DNA from: Parietaria judaica
Taxonomy: Eukaryota; Streptophyta; Magnoliopsida; Rosales; Urticaceae
Direction: 5' to 3'
NCBI GenBank assembly: GCA_954871525.1
Contig: OX940872.1
Location: 7,091,180 to 7,155,179 of the forward strand
Length of the DNA: 64,000 bases
Part shown: in pieces, positions 11,273 to 22,858 of the stretch
Layout of the letters: every line of letters starts with the position of its first letter
Position numbering within the stretch: position 1 is the stretch's first letter
Notes under the pieces: generated by a model
The model's input: only the letters and a program-made list of their open reading frames with translations
The model's database searches: none
What the model was told of the DNA's origin: nothing
Translations under genes and position numbers: made by a program

Positions 11273-12310
11273 CAAGGTTCAACTTACCGAACTTGCCGAT
11301 AAATCGCTTGCCGTTATCGACGGATTAATCGATAGCTTATCGGATTATCGACGGGAAACTAATAATACTGTAGCTCACCGATTACCGATCTTTTCGATGA
11401 TTGTCGACGGATTATCGACACTTATCGAGGATTATCGATGAAAAATCACTAAAATACTTTAAAGAATATATTTACTAAGTTTATAATGTTGATAAAACAT
11501 TAAAAATGTCAAAAATAAAATCCTTGCATACTTAACATAGGTAAATAAAATATAGTCTCATTCTCACATATATAAATAAAATCATCGAAAAGTGCAAAAT
11601 TTTGTGAAAATACATATTTTTGTTATTTTTTAAGATGTTTGCCGATTTTCGGCAAAAATCATGGAAAAGTACTGGCATGGCCGTCTTACCGATAACTACC
11701 GGCAAGACAAGGGGTGGCAATTCGGGTTGCGTGTCGTGTTCGTGCCGGGTCTTAATCATTTTTTACTTATTTTATCTAGACCCAGACCCGCCCCATTTAT
11801 TAATCGTGTTAGAAGACGAGACCCAGACCCGCTCCATTTAAATAATGTGTTTATCGTGTCTACCCGTTTAACCCAATTAATAGAGACATTTATTTATAAA
11901 TGATAAATTAATTCAGTTTATACTCATTTAACTTAATTTATTTAACTATATCGTCGAAGATTTTAAAATTTTACTAGCAAATTTTTTATGTTCATCAATT
12001 GTAAGACGAAATTAATTAAATAAAAACATAAATTTCATATATAATAAGTATTAAAACACTTAATAACATATATAAAATGTAACTTTTTACTCTTTAATCG
12101 TGTCTAATTGGGTCCCATCGTGTTATCGTGTTCATGTCGTGTTTACCCGTTATTTAATCGTGTTAATCGTGTTCGACACGGTTTGACCCAGATCCGTTTA
12201 TGGTAGACCCAGACCCGTTTAAATCGTGTCGTAACCGTTTCGTGTTTCGTGTCCGGCCCCAAATTGCCACCCCTAGGCAAGACAGATAATCGTGAAAAAG
12301 TCGAACCTTG
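11273..12310. mobile_element. MITE M1 of the CAAGGTTC hAT-like family, split by a nested MITE
   Basis: The left end is CAAGGTTCAACTTACCGA and the right end is TCGAACCTTG, with a perfect 8-bp target duplication GTATAAAG (11265-11272 and 12311-12318). The interior near the left end is full of short inverted TATCGA/TCGATA motifs. After removing the nested insert and one copy of its target duplication, M1 is about 463 bp. No open frame fits a transposase. Confidence 0.92.
11709..12275. mobile_element. Nested hAT MITE with AGGGGTGGCAATT ends
   Basis: The left end AAGGGGTGGCAATTCGGG mirrors the right end, whose reverse complement is TAGGGGTGGCAATTTGGG. The element sits inside M1, flanked by a perfect 8-bp duplication GGCAAGAC (11701-11708 and 12276-12283). 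Its 567 bp contain repeated ACCCAGACCCG and TCGTGT motifs near both ends and no coding sequence. It must be younger than M1. Confidence 0.93.
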
Positions 12311-12318
12311 GTATAAAG

Positions 12319-13305
12319 TATAAAAAAAATATTCAAATCAAAATTCTATATTAATATTATATGTATTTGTTGGTAAAAAGATCTAAAGGATTATAAGAAG
12401 ATGATTAGAAGCATCTTTTTACTATTATGTTCCGTTAGTATGTAATTGTATAATATTTTGTTTAAAAAGTACCCTAAGCTATTTTCGTGTGCACATTACT
12501 TTGTAGTTATTATATATATAATTTGCAAAACAGAAAAGATACTAAATGATTTTTAATTGAAGGTGGTTCCAACTTCCAAAAGTGAAGCCCACATTTATTC
12601 GGTCTCAATTGGACTATTGCCGAACCCAAATGCCCTTCTTTGGCTATTAATGTTAGTTTTTTTTTTTTTTACTGAAATTTATTATGCCATTTTAGCAGAC
12701 TCTAATGGTTAAGTATATATTACGAAAGGAAGCATTCTTTGCATCTTTGAGAAATGTGTCTAATGTCTAGCTAGTCTTGGCCAAAATGCCGCTTTTATGA
12801 GTTATATTCTATTCCATTCCGCTAAGAGGACGGACTTTTCCGGGTTTTTTGCACTTTTTTTTTTAAATTAAATTGTCAAATTTAAAATGCAGGTTTGTAC
12901 GAATTCTCGGCTCGTGGTGGCCGGCCACTACCACAAAAAGTATGTTCGGACTACCAATTTGAAGCCTCACAACCGGTAGGCCATGCGATATTCGTTTGTT
13001 GATCTTTTGTCAAAATTGATCACTATGCGTATTATTATTAATTTATTATATGTCGGAATATGTACATCTATATTTCTTTAGATGGAAAACATTTCGCTTC
13101 CATAAAAAAGAAAAACCGAAGTTTTGTTTTCATTTCGTGATTTTTTATTCAAATAATTTATTGTACTTAAAAATAAAATTGAAGAAACAAAAACTAATTT
13201 CGATTCTGTATACCAACGGCCAGCGGAAAATGGAAATAGCCTTGATATGCAAGAACGTCAATTATTTTCTTATTACATAAATACATAATATAATTTTGAC
13301 TAAAA

Positions 13306-13349
<44 letters not shown>

Positions 13350-14290
13350 TCAGTTTTAACCTTGTAAATCTTATTCAACATGCCCATTATTGATTATTCA
13401 AAGAGTAAAGTAACTATACATAAAGCTAGTTGGTGCTGATTTTTATTTGATCAAATTAAAAATATATAAGAAAAAGTAAAAACTCTAAGAGTTTTTTTTT
13501 TTTTTTTCTAATTTAAAAATTGTAATGAATTTAAAAATAAAAATAAAAAGCATAAGGCCAGTGAGCCATGAGATCAAGGAACTGGGCCGGGTTCTGTTAC
13601 GACTTACTCCTGGGCTTTGTTTTATTTTGCCTTTTTATTGGAAAATTTTGAAGAAGAAAAGCTATTTAAGTTCATTAAAGCTAGTGCATAGATTTGAAAT
13701 GAAATAATACTAAATAAAAAAATTGATGGAGTTTTTCTAAGTCCTTAACGGGATTGGCGATTGATTTACCTCTATTGAAAACTTGGGGAAAAAACTGGTC
13801 GTTTTACTCCGTTCATGCATACAATTATGCGTACACGAGGCCTAGTCCTGGAGCGGTTTTGACCTCTTTAAGGGCAGGCCCGGACTTTACGGATTTGGCA
13901 TAATCCCATAAACTACTCTATAGTCTATACTACTATTACATTGTTTTTTGTAGGAAAATGTTTTCAAAAGCTCATTAAGGATTCATTCTTATGCAACAAA
14001 AATATATTTTCTGACAACAAATTTCGAAGATGATTAAAAAGATAAGTCAAAGATAAATATCTCAACCGATTTATAACGAAAAAACCAATTCGATTTTGAC
14101 AAAGAAAACTCAACGTTCGCCAAAACCGGTCCCAAACTCAGTCCCAGTTAAGGAAAAATCCATTTAAATTTAAAAAGAAAAACCAAGCGGAAACCGAGCC
14201 CGGGTAAAAAATAATACATTACATCGTACCAACAAACCGTATCAACTTGCACAAATCCATTCACTCTCAAGCACAAAACATCACATGTTT

Positions 14291-14293
<3 letters not shown>
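12319..14293. other. Gene-free stretch between transposon cluster and gene A
   Basis: No coding sequence is supported. It includes an (AAT)n array at about 13306-13346. Slightly GC-richer scraps near 12890-12990 and 13550-13620 I do not recognise. Confidence 0.5.

Positions 14294-14346
<53 letters not shown>
14294..14346. repeat. (AT)n microsatellite, 53 bp, in the 3' flank of gene A
   Basis: A pure AT dinucleotide array lies about 125 bp beyond the stop codon of the membrane-protein gene at 14470-17326. The paralogue has a comparable array at a similar distance. Confidence 0.97.
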
Positions 14347-14351
<5 letters not shown>

Positions 14352-14469
14352 CAATATTGCTAATTATTACTCAAAATGTAAGCACACCATATTATACAAC
14401 TCTGACTTTCATAAATTCCTAACTCCTACATACGTAACCAAATAACAAAAAAGGCTTTCAAGTACATAA

Positions 14470-17326
14470 TTAACCTACCTTGTTCGCGTCGGGGACGTCG
14501 ACTTTCGTGTCGTAGTTTTTAGTGTAGGCGCGGTGTCGCCGCTCCCGGGCGTAGATGACCCAGACGATGAGGGAGAGCATCACGGCAGCGGAGACCAGGA
14601 CGAGACCGATGTAGATCCACCGGCTGTGGCGGCGCAGCCCGGGGCAGTAATTCTGCTCGATGCCCGTGAACGTCTCCCTCACTAAGGCGCAGTTTTGCAG
14701 CCTCAGCAGGAATGGGCCAAATTGAGACAGACCAAAGCTCACGTTCACCACCGCATGCATTTGCTTGTAGATCGTCGGGGTCAGCCGCCCGGTCGTTGCA
14801 CAGATTTCAGCTGTGGACACCTCGCAAACGTAGCTACTCCACACCTGCGAATATAAAATCCCGATCAAAGCAGTTAAGTACCGGGTGATTTCCGGGAGAA
14901 CCACATTGTAGTGAAGCTCCACTTCATGTTTCCTCCTGAGCAAATAAGGCATGAAATAACCGAGATCACGGAATTATTTTCAGCCATTATTTACAAATAT
15001 TTTCAGCTTTACTTCGATCAGTTGCCGTAATTTACCGTCGATCCATTAGTATTACCTCGGGCGCGCTATGAAGCTCCACTTCACCGGCCTGGCATTGGCG
15101 GGGGCTGAGGTCGGAGTTGTAAGGGTTGCATAGGACTGGCACGAGCGGCCCGCTCTGGTTGTAGACGAGCCCAGTTCTTTTGTCGAGGGGTAGCGTCACA
15201 TTGGGAGGGGGAGGGAAATCGCGGTTCGTGACCGTGTTGATGACCCTGTCAACGACGCTCACGAGCTGATGCGTCACGTTCTGCGCGCGCAGCAGCGTCT
15301 CCTGAGCCGTCGCGTTGTCCACGCAAGGCAGGATGTCGTCGAGAGCCGTGTGTGCTGTCGGGTTTTTCACCCAATCGTCCATCGCCACGCAAGTGTCCGC
15401 AATCACACTGATCACCAAAGAAGAAAATATCAGAAAACAGAAATATTATGACACAAAACAGAAATATCAGACTCACTTGTGGAGGAGAAGAAAGACACCG
15501 CAGAGAATGGATGTCCCGGCAACAAGAATCCACCCGACAATCACCAATCTGAAATAAGGACACGTTTTTGGCCCCGAACCCGGTTAAGTCCAGATCCCGG
15601 TCCCGTTTCGGTCCGAGCCGCATCTCGGTTTTAGTATTTATTATTTTTAATTAGTATGTTATAGTTTTAGGCCTTTAGGATTCTGTGCCCCACTGACTTA
15701 AATCATGTATTATTTGAATTTGAGATTCCGCTGATTATTATATTTGAACGTAATTTTTACTTATAAATAGCTAATTTTTCGAAACAAGATCTGATTTTTG
15801 GAGGCCCAAAAAATTTGAGACCATGCCAAAAATAAGCCAAATTTCGGATAGCCGGTTCCGGAATCACCCCTACAAAAACTTGAGGAGACTGAAATATAGA
15901 GTTTGTTACTTACGTGTATACCAGGCATCGGAACCCGAACAACGAAACCACTGCAAGTATAACAAGCAACGATGTAAAGTAATATCTTGTTAAGCAAGAT
16001 AAAAGCATGCACGGAAATGTAAAGAGAGACACGCGGTGTTTTGGTCACGGCAGTATATATTCCTCGTCAATTCGCCATCAACAAAACTTACAGAATCCTA
16101 GAAACGTCAAGAAGAGCATAACCGCAGCGACGATGATGAGAGCCAATCTCCTGCAGCAACAGACAAAAAAAAAATCAGATTCGGACACGTCATTGGAACA
16201 CATTCAACCCGTTATCAAAGACGAAACTCACATGCTGTCGAGCCCGTCCTTAATCTTCCTCGAGTTATCTTGCGTTTTGGTCGAAAGAGTGGTCTCCGAG
16301 GAGTTGATCTTGATCTGAATCTCATCAATCGTCGGTCGCATATCCGTCAGGAGAACCGTCCCGCCAATATCAATGTGCTCTGCCGCAGCAAGAAAGCCCG
16401 ACACGTTCTTGAGGCTCTCAACGGTCATGTCAGCCTGGCGAACCACGTAGTTCAGCGTTTCGGACGTGCTTCCATGAAGCTTTCCCTGCCCTATGTACAG
16501 CAATACACACCCAGCACTGCGAATCCGAACCACGGACAAAATACAGCGGAATAGCGTTTCAGGAAACGAGAAAAAAGAAAACGCAACCTATTTGAATGTA
16601 GAAAAAGCTCATACATGGCTGCAACGGTGAAGAGGACGAGGAGGATCAAGGAGAGCGCGTAAGCCAAGCGAGAGTAGCCATAGCGTTGTCTCCGGCAGCA
16701 GCAGTAGCAGAGAGAGAGAAGGGCCAAGCACATTCCGAACACGACGAGCCATATTAAGGCGATCACGAAGAACGGGACGGCTGTGTAACCGACGGACTAA
16801 AGCACAAACAAGAAACATCAAATGAATATAGACTCAGTGTCTCTTCATGTACGAAGGGTAGCTAAGCAAACTATATATATAGATATAGATATATAGCGGA
16901 AAAAGTTCCCAAAATTTGGACGCAGTATAAGAGACTGTTGGTAAAGAGCCTCACTGCCCAGTAATGCTGGTTGCTGATATTCCAACCGCCATGGTAGCGC
17001 TTGAAGTCGTGAAGAGGGTCTTCCCTCCGGGTCCTCTCCTCAGCCAAAACGAGCGACGAGTTCGTCGTTTGCTCCGCCACCGACCTTCTCGTCGTCGTTT
17101 CCCATTCCGCAAAGCCATCTTCACACCCAGCGACAAGCAAACCCAACAGTTACATTATAGCTAGAAATATACGTATGAAGAGGAGCCCTACTTGTTGCAG
17201 AGAAGAGAAGCACTGACGGTGACTAGGCTGAGCAAGGTCGATGGAGGTCGCTGAAATGGCGAGAAGAAGAAGAAGAAGAAGTGAGGAGAAGAGAACCAAT
17301 CTTGATGATGGACGTAGCATCAGCAT
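14470..17326 (-). CDS. Multi-pass membrane protein gene A, nine exons, 544 aa
   Basis: Coding exons on the minus strand: 17326-17218, 17118-16955, 16796-16615, 16516-16232, 16150-16092, 15950-15914, 15548-15477, 15407-15056, 14844-14470. All introns are GT-AG, and phases join cleanly to 1635 nt. The protein has a hydrophobic N-terminal signal-like segment (1-26), a GGWNISNQHYW block before the first membrane span (about 95-123), further spans at about 136-160, 249-266 and 276-303, and a last span at 496-519 followed by basic ARERRHR. The large loop between 303 and 495 has conserved Cys residues and N-glycosylation sequons. It belongs to the plant family often labelled plasma membrane fusion or transmembrane protein (Arabidopsis AT2G12400-like, by recollection of family layout). 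Topology recalls tweety channels, but function is unknown. A TATA-like stretch on the minus strand lies near 17376-17388. Confidence 0.9.
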
Positions 17327-18342
17327 GGTGATTTGGCCTTCGAAATGGACACTAACACACCAACGTAGTCTACATGTATATTATATAGTTTTTAAAGTGA
17401 AAAAATAATGACGACAAATACTCCTGTAAATGCCTAAGGGTTAGAAAACCCGGACCTTCTTTTTTTCTTTTCTAATATCCAGACCCGGATCAGTCCGGAT
17501 AAAAAAAAAAAAAAAAAGACTCGGACTGATGTCAAGAGTTTTTATTTTTATTTTTATGAGATATTTTGTTTATTTTTAAAAAAATAGAAAAATATATTCT
17601 AGACCCGGATTAGTCCGGGTTAAAATAAAGATAAAAATAGACTAGATAATCAGAAAAGCAACCATATTTTTTTTACTTTTAAAGAGTGATATATGGCTTG
17701 ATTTGTTGCACAAGGAAGGAAGAAGATAGTTTAGTGGGAGACAAAAACACAAAGTAAAGTAAAGCAAACAATAAGGGAAAAGAAAGAGAGAAAGGAAGAA
17801 AGAGCAATGAGATGTTGCCACGTGTGTCTAGACTCTGACTACCACTGACTTGCTCACTTATTCCAACGATTGCTGTTTACTATTATGTCGTTTTTCAGCT
17901 GTCCCACTCAAATAACTATAGTATTATATATAAATTATTTATAAATAGTCCGCAATCGGTTTATCCGTCGACTTCATCGGAATTTAGCGATAACGATAAA
18001 CTAAATTCTTTTGACTTACCAGTAGATAAACTAATTACCAAATGATAAATGTAAACCCAATTATTTTTGGAGTTCAACGGATCACAATTACTCGGGAATG
18101 AAATGAAGATTGCACGATTCAGATTTAAGATGTTAAAATATATATAAAAAAAACAATTTGTTTCAATCCCGATGCTGAAGTTCAAGAAATGCAGCACTTG
18201 AAGCGAACTAGAAGTTGTCAAAGGCTCTAATTAAAATGTTGAATTTACGTGACGAAGAATTCCGAATGAGATTATAGCGGATTAAGATTTACAAGCAGCC
18301 ATTTGACTTAACTCTTACATGAAGAGTGAGTTATTATAATTA
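17327..18342. other. 5' flank of gene A and intergenic sequence
   Basis: This includes the putative promoter of gene A. Near 17480-17630 two similar semi-palindromes with core ACCCGGATYAGTCCGG stand about 120 bp apart, possibly a worn transposon end. No gene is supported. Confidence 0.5.
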
Positions 18343-18372
18343 TTAGTGGACGGCACCGCGCTTCGTGCGGTG
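18343..18372 (-). mobile_element. Helitron-like 3' terminus, body extending to the right
   Basis: On the minus strand the sequence ends with a hairpin (CACCGC stem, 18354-18372) followed seven bases later by CTAA and then T. That matches the Helitron 3' rule of a short GC-rich hairpin just before CTRR, inserted at an A/T junction. The element body would run rightward toward about 20-21 kb. I could not find the matching TC 5' end, and no RepHel helicase is visible, so it would be non-autonomous. Confidence 0.6.
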
Positions 18373-19442
18373 GTGGGTGTAGTATTATTCTTAAATTTCA
18401 ATTAAAATATTAAATTAAGTCATTAATCTTATTGTAACATTGCAATAGAAATAATGGTTAGTTCACTAAAATTATAGAGAAATTTATGAACAATTAAGAA
18501 CATGTATTTATATTACCAATAGTTAAATAAGTAAATAAATAAAATTAAAAAAATATCAAATTTGATGAATAATTACATAAGTAATATGTAATTGTGTATG
18601 AAACATGTCAACGTGTTTACTTTATTATCAAGAAATTTTAGTTGTCATTGTAACTTTCTAAGGATAGAATTTTGTGTCAAAATCATATTTAGCTCGATTA
18701 ACTTGTCTTCAATATATAAGCTGATAGAGATTTTGGAAATTGACGTAGTAAAGTAAAATATAATGTACAATATAATCAGTTCATATATAATGTACAATAT
18801 AATTAAATTTTTCAGAAACAAAAGAAATATTCAATACCCTTATCTTGCTCATTGATTAAAAGATAAAATTAAAACAACGCAGAAATATATTTAAAAAAGG
18901 AATATATAAGACCATGCTCAAAAGTGTGTAGGTAAGTAAAGAAGATGAAAGAAACCCGAATGAATATAATAATCATATATGCATACAATTGAAATTTAAG
19001 ATATAAGAAATATATGCATACATAAAATTAATTAGGGTAACAATCAATGAAATAGACTTCAACGACTGTAATTTCATTTAAGATGGAAAAAAATAAAATA
19101 AAAATGGTACATAATTCTGTGGAATAAATTCGATGACCTCAAATCCCAAATCGTGACCATCTTATTGCTTCTGCTACAAAATCTTGTTCGTATAGATGAT
19201 TCATTGATGCCTTTGTAGGGACTCTACATATTATGTGATTTATAAATGTATACATATTTTTATTTGTAATAATTGTTTGCGCAAAGAGACCATCTTTATT
19301 ACATGTATTGTGCATGCCTCTTAATTCATTTATTCATCTCTATCGAGTCAAAACAAAATAGGAAGTAAAATGAATATATGTACCTGATAAAGCTTTGTCA
19401 TTTGTTTTCTCATGTCTTAAGCCGAGAAAACAAATGTAAAAA

Positions 19443-19993
19443 ATTGTTGTGTTGGCTTTTTCTTATATCGAGAAATAAAGCATATTTTATATTAAAATCT
19501 TTTCCATATAATAAGTAACATTAATAGTTCACATCAAAGTATATACTTTTTATATTGAAGTATTCACTTCAAAATAGTTAAGAAAGACATTAAAAAGTTC
19601 ACATCACACTTTTGTCTTCAAATTCTCTATTTATCTAAAAGAACGAAAAACTACACACACAAAAGAAGAAGACTGAGAAGAAGAGTACAATAGTTTGTAA
19701 CAATCTTCGGCGATCCACGCTTATCCATAAATCACGAATCGTAAAAACTGTAAAAATAATTGTTATGTTAGCTTTTTCTTATGTCGAGAAATAAAGCATT
19801 TTTTTTATTATACAATCTTTTTCTATATAATAATTAACATCAATAGTTCACATCAAAGTATATAATTTTTATGTTAAAGTATTTATTTCAAAATAATTAA
19901 GAACGAATTAAAAAGTTCACATCCCACTTTTTTTTCTCTCATAATCTCTATTTATCTAAAGGAACGAAAAACTACACGCACACAAAAAAAAAA
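19443..19993. repeat. Two direct copies of a 230-bp unit, period 316 bp
   Basis: Copy 1 (about 19443-19668) and copy 2 (about 19759-19993) share GCTTTTTCTTAT, GAGAAATAAAGCAT, AGTTCACATCAAAGTATATA, TTAAAAAGTTCACATC and GAACGAAAAACTACAC in the same order. They differ by scattered substitutions and small gaps. Both lie in the presumed Helitron body and contain no coding sequence. Confidence 0.85.
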
Positions 19994-20484
19994 ATATTAC
20001 AACAGAAAGTAAAATTGGCAAAAATAAGAAGATTTTATTTATCATCGTGTTGTGACTTTTATTTTGAAAGTATAAAATTCAAGCTGATTACTAACTAAAA
20101 AAAATCACGTCACACATTCTTTTCAGTATTAAGTTGCTCCGAAGTTTCATAACCTGAAAAAACAACATTGTAACATAAAAAAAATGTTAGAAGTAAAAGT
20201 TAACCAAAAAATATAGAAATAAAATAATACAGTGATAAAAAATGAAAAATCTTCCTATGGACAACCAAATTACATGTTTTGAGTAAGAAATTAATGCAAA
20301 TGATATATGATTGAAGCAAATAAGCAATATGTGATATAAAATATAAATAGTAAGGTGAATTTGGCATACCATTAGATATCCAAGAAGACCTCAAGCAATT
20401 GAAGCAAAGTTATAAACTGTCACCACAAAAAGAATCGTGGATGGTCACAATTGAGGCAATTGGAATGTGTCAACGTTGTTTTCG

Positions 20485-20992
20485 TGGCGGAGCCAGGATT
20501 TCAATTAAAGTGGTGCTTTATAAATTTTTTAATAAGAAATTAAACATACAATTAACAACAATGAATAATAACATATTGTAACATATATATATATATATAT
20601 ATAATTTTTATCTATATTTTTATGTATAATAATGTATCCATATAATAAATAGTAAATATAATATTTTTAATAATACGATAAGCGTGTTTAAAAATGCATC
20701 TATATATTTTAATAACTGAAAAGAAATAAACAAAAAAAAACCTTAAAACTTAGAAATAAAAATAAACAAAAAATATGACTAGCCCGAGAGTTGAACTCAA
20801 CTCCTCTCTCTTGGGATAAACACTTTTGTGTGTTGAGTTGAATGCTCTATGACTTCTTATTTGGGCTCATAAAATATTATAATACTATATAAAGTTTTTT
20901 TATTTTTTTGCTCAAATATTATTATTTTAATATTTTTCACGTTTTCCGGTGGTGCCCGGACGTACACTAGGCCCCACATAGCTCCGCCTTTG
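20485..20992. mobile_element. Short element with TGGCGGAGC...GCTCCGCC ends
   Basis: The left end TGGCGGAGCCAGG and the right end GCTCCGCCTTTG form a short terminal inverted repeat. Imperfect flanking direct repeats (GTTGTTTTCG and GCTGTTTCG) suggest a 9-10 bp target duplication. The interior is AT-rich and non-coding. A second element of the same design with a perfect duplication lies at 61706-62189. The superfamily is not assigned. Confidence 0.6.
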
Positions 20993-21001
20993 GCTGTTTC
21001 G

Positions 21002-21953
21002 AAATATACATATTTGTATCATCGCATTTTTCCCGTAGTGTATGGACATTGGCATCGAGGACATAATGGAGCTTCAAAGCCACGAATCGAAGCGGCAAAG
21101 ATTTCGAGAGGGAGACAGCATCATGTTGTCCGACCGAGCGATGTTGCAACGACGAACAACCCAACAACAATGTGCTACCAAATACAGCGAAGGACCTGTT
21201 GAGGCTGCAACATAGTTAGAATGACAATGCGCAGAAAAAAAATGCTATGACGGAGGAGAAATCCCAAGCTCTTTACACCAAGAAAGATGCATAGAAGCTT
21301 GGTTTGTTGTCTTTTTAATATTGGTTTGGAATGGAATAATACCCTTTAGAATTCTCTAACGAATGAATAAATACACCAAACTTTTAAGTGCTGTTATGTT
21401 AAAACGTAAACCAAACATTGATTGTTATTTTGTTAATACATAAAAGATGAACCATGGATACCAAATAAGTCACTTGGGATTCTTGGTAAAAACAAAAATA
21501 TTATTAATCCATGGACGATGAAGGACTGTGTGGATAGATATACTAATGCATTATGCATGAAAAAAGTTGTATACATAACTAATACGAAATTCTTGATTAT
21601 ACATATAGATTTGAATTCATTTAAACTCCACTTTCAATTGAATGAGAGTTATAAACAAATTAATAAGAAACTCTTGTCATTTCCACCATTCACAATCAAA
21701 TATTAACGTGTATATATTTATGCATGTAAAATAAATAAGCAATTGAATGAGAAATAATTTTTTAAGAACTGTTATTTTTTAATAACAACTTAAATACCAT
21801 TCTCTGTCATTTAAAATGCATTTAAATCCACTTGCAATTCCAATTGAATGAGACACGATTTTTATTTTTTTAAAATAAGAATGTGAGAAAATAGGAATGA
21901 AGAATATCTCTATTCTCAACATGCCATGCCATGTAAGATTGTGAAAACTCTCC

Positions 21954-21997
<44 letters not shown>

Positions 21998-22693
21998 TGA
22001 CTTGGTGTCAATTTCTATCTTTGCTTTGTTATTTTTATTTAGATTTTTATAATGTTATCTATTTAGTCATGTTGAGCGCAAATAAATTTTATTTTGCAAT
22101 TTTATTTACACAAAAATAATTATGTCATTCGTTTTTTATTCAAGAAATATTACAAATAAAATAAAAAATCAAAGGGCAGTGGTGTTAATTTACTCCTTTT
22201 TATGACTACGTTGATAACTTTTTTCTTTTTGTTAAGATACATTGATAACTTGTTTTAACTTCTTCAACAATTTAATTTGTTTAGGTACGTTTATATTGTT
22301 TTTCCAATTTCCATGCAGCATAATTAACAAAAAATATTTTGTCAATCTATATAAAGAAGAACTATAATATCTTGTTATCAACGAATATATTCCACAGAAA
22401 AGTTCCGTACACCTTTTGTTTTTAGACCTCATTGACTTGTCAATTCGCATTTGGATATGATCAGTCCTAAGGGTGAAACTGAGAGAAAATACTGGACTGG
22501 CCGGCCCGCCGGTCCCGAGCATTCAGGCTCTCTAAAGCCTGACCGGCCGATCCAGTTATTATCCTGATCCGGAATAAAATCGTTAAAATTATTGGGAACC
22601 AGAACTCTTCCGAGCCAAAATAACGAACCATTTGTAGCGGTAACGAAGTACAGACAACTATATAACAAACGAACTCGAGAATTCGCACAAAAA

Positions 22694-22696
<3 letters not shown>
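21002..22696. other. Intergenic sequence with one exon-like patch
   Basis: Near 21040-21210 a moderately GC-rich patch begins after a pyrimidine tract and CCCGTAG. It could be a captured exon, since it reads as a 57-residue frame from an ATG at about 21043, but nothing in it is recognisable. The rest is AT-rich, with an (AT)n array at 21959-21995. Confidence 0.4.
21959..21995. repeat. (AT)n microsatellite, 37 bp
   Basis: Pure AT dinucleotide array in intergenic DNA. Confidence 0.95.

Positions 22697-22727
<31 letters not shown>
22697..22727. repeat. (AT)n microsatellite in the 3' flank of gene B
   Basis: A pure AT array lies about 130 bp beyond the stop codon of gene B. It mirrors the array downstream of gene A and was probably present before the duplication. 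Confidence 0.95.
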
Positions 22728-22728
<1 letters not shown>

Positions 22729-22858
22729 CTATCAAAATAGAGGTATAATTCTCCTAAATCAGATTCTTCACAACCAAAATGTACAAACCCTGACTCTACA
22801 TGTATTCCCAACTCAGATATACATCAAAAAAACAACCAAAAAGCTCTCAAGTTAATAA

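Noticed and set aside
15249..15623. Alternative frames of 80-128 codons over the membrane-protein genes on both strands
   Set aside because: They are shadows of, or run through introns of, gene A; the spliced model explains the sequence with matched phases. The same holds for gene B.
21043..21216. 57-residue plus-strand frame as a gene
   Set aside because: No family match and no convincing second exon; noted only as a possible captured fragment.
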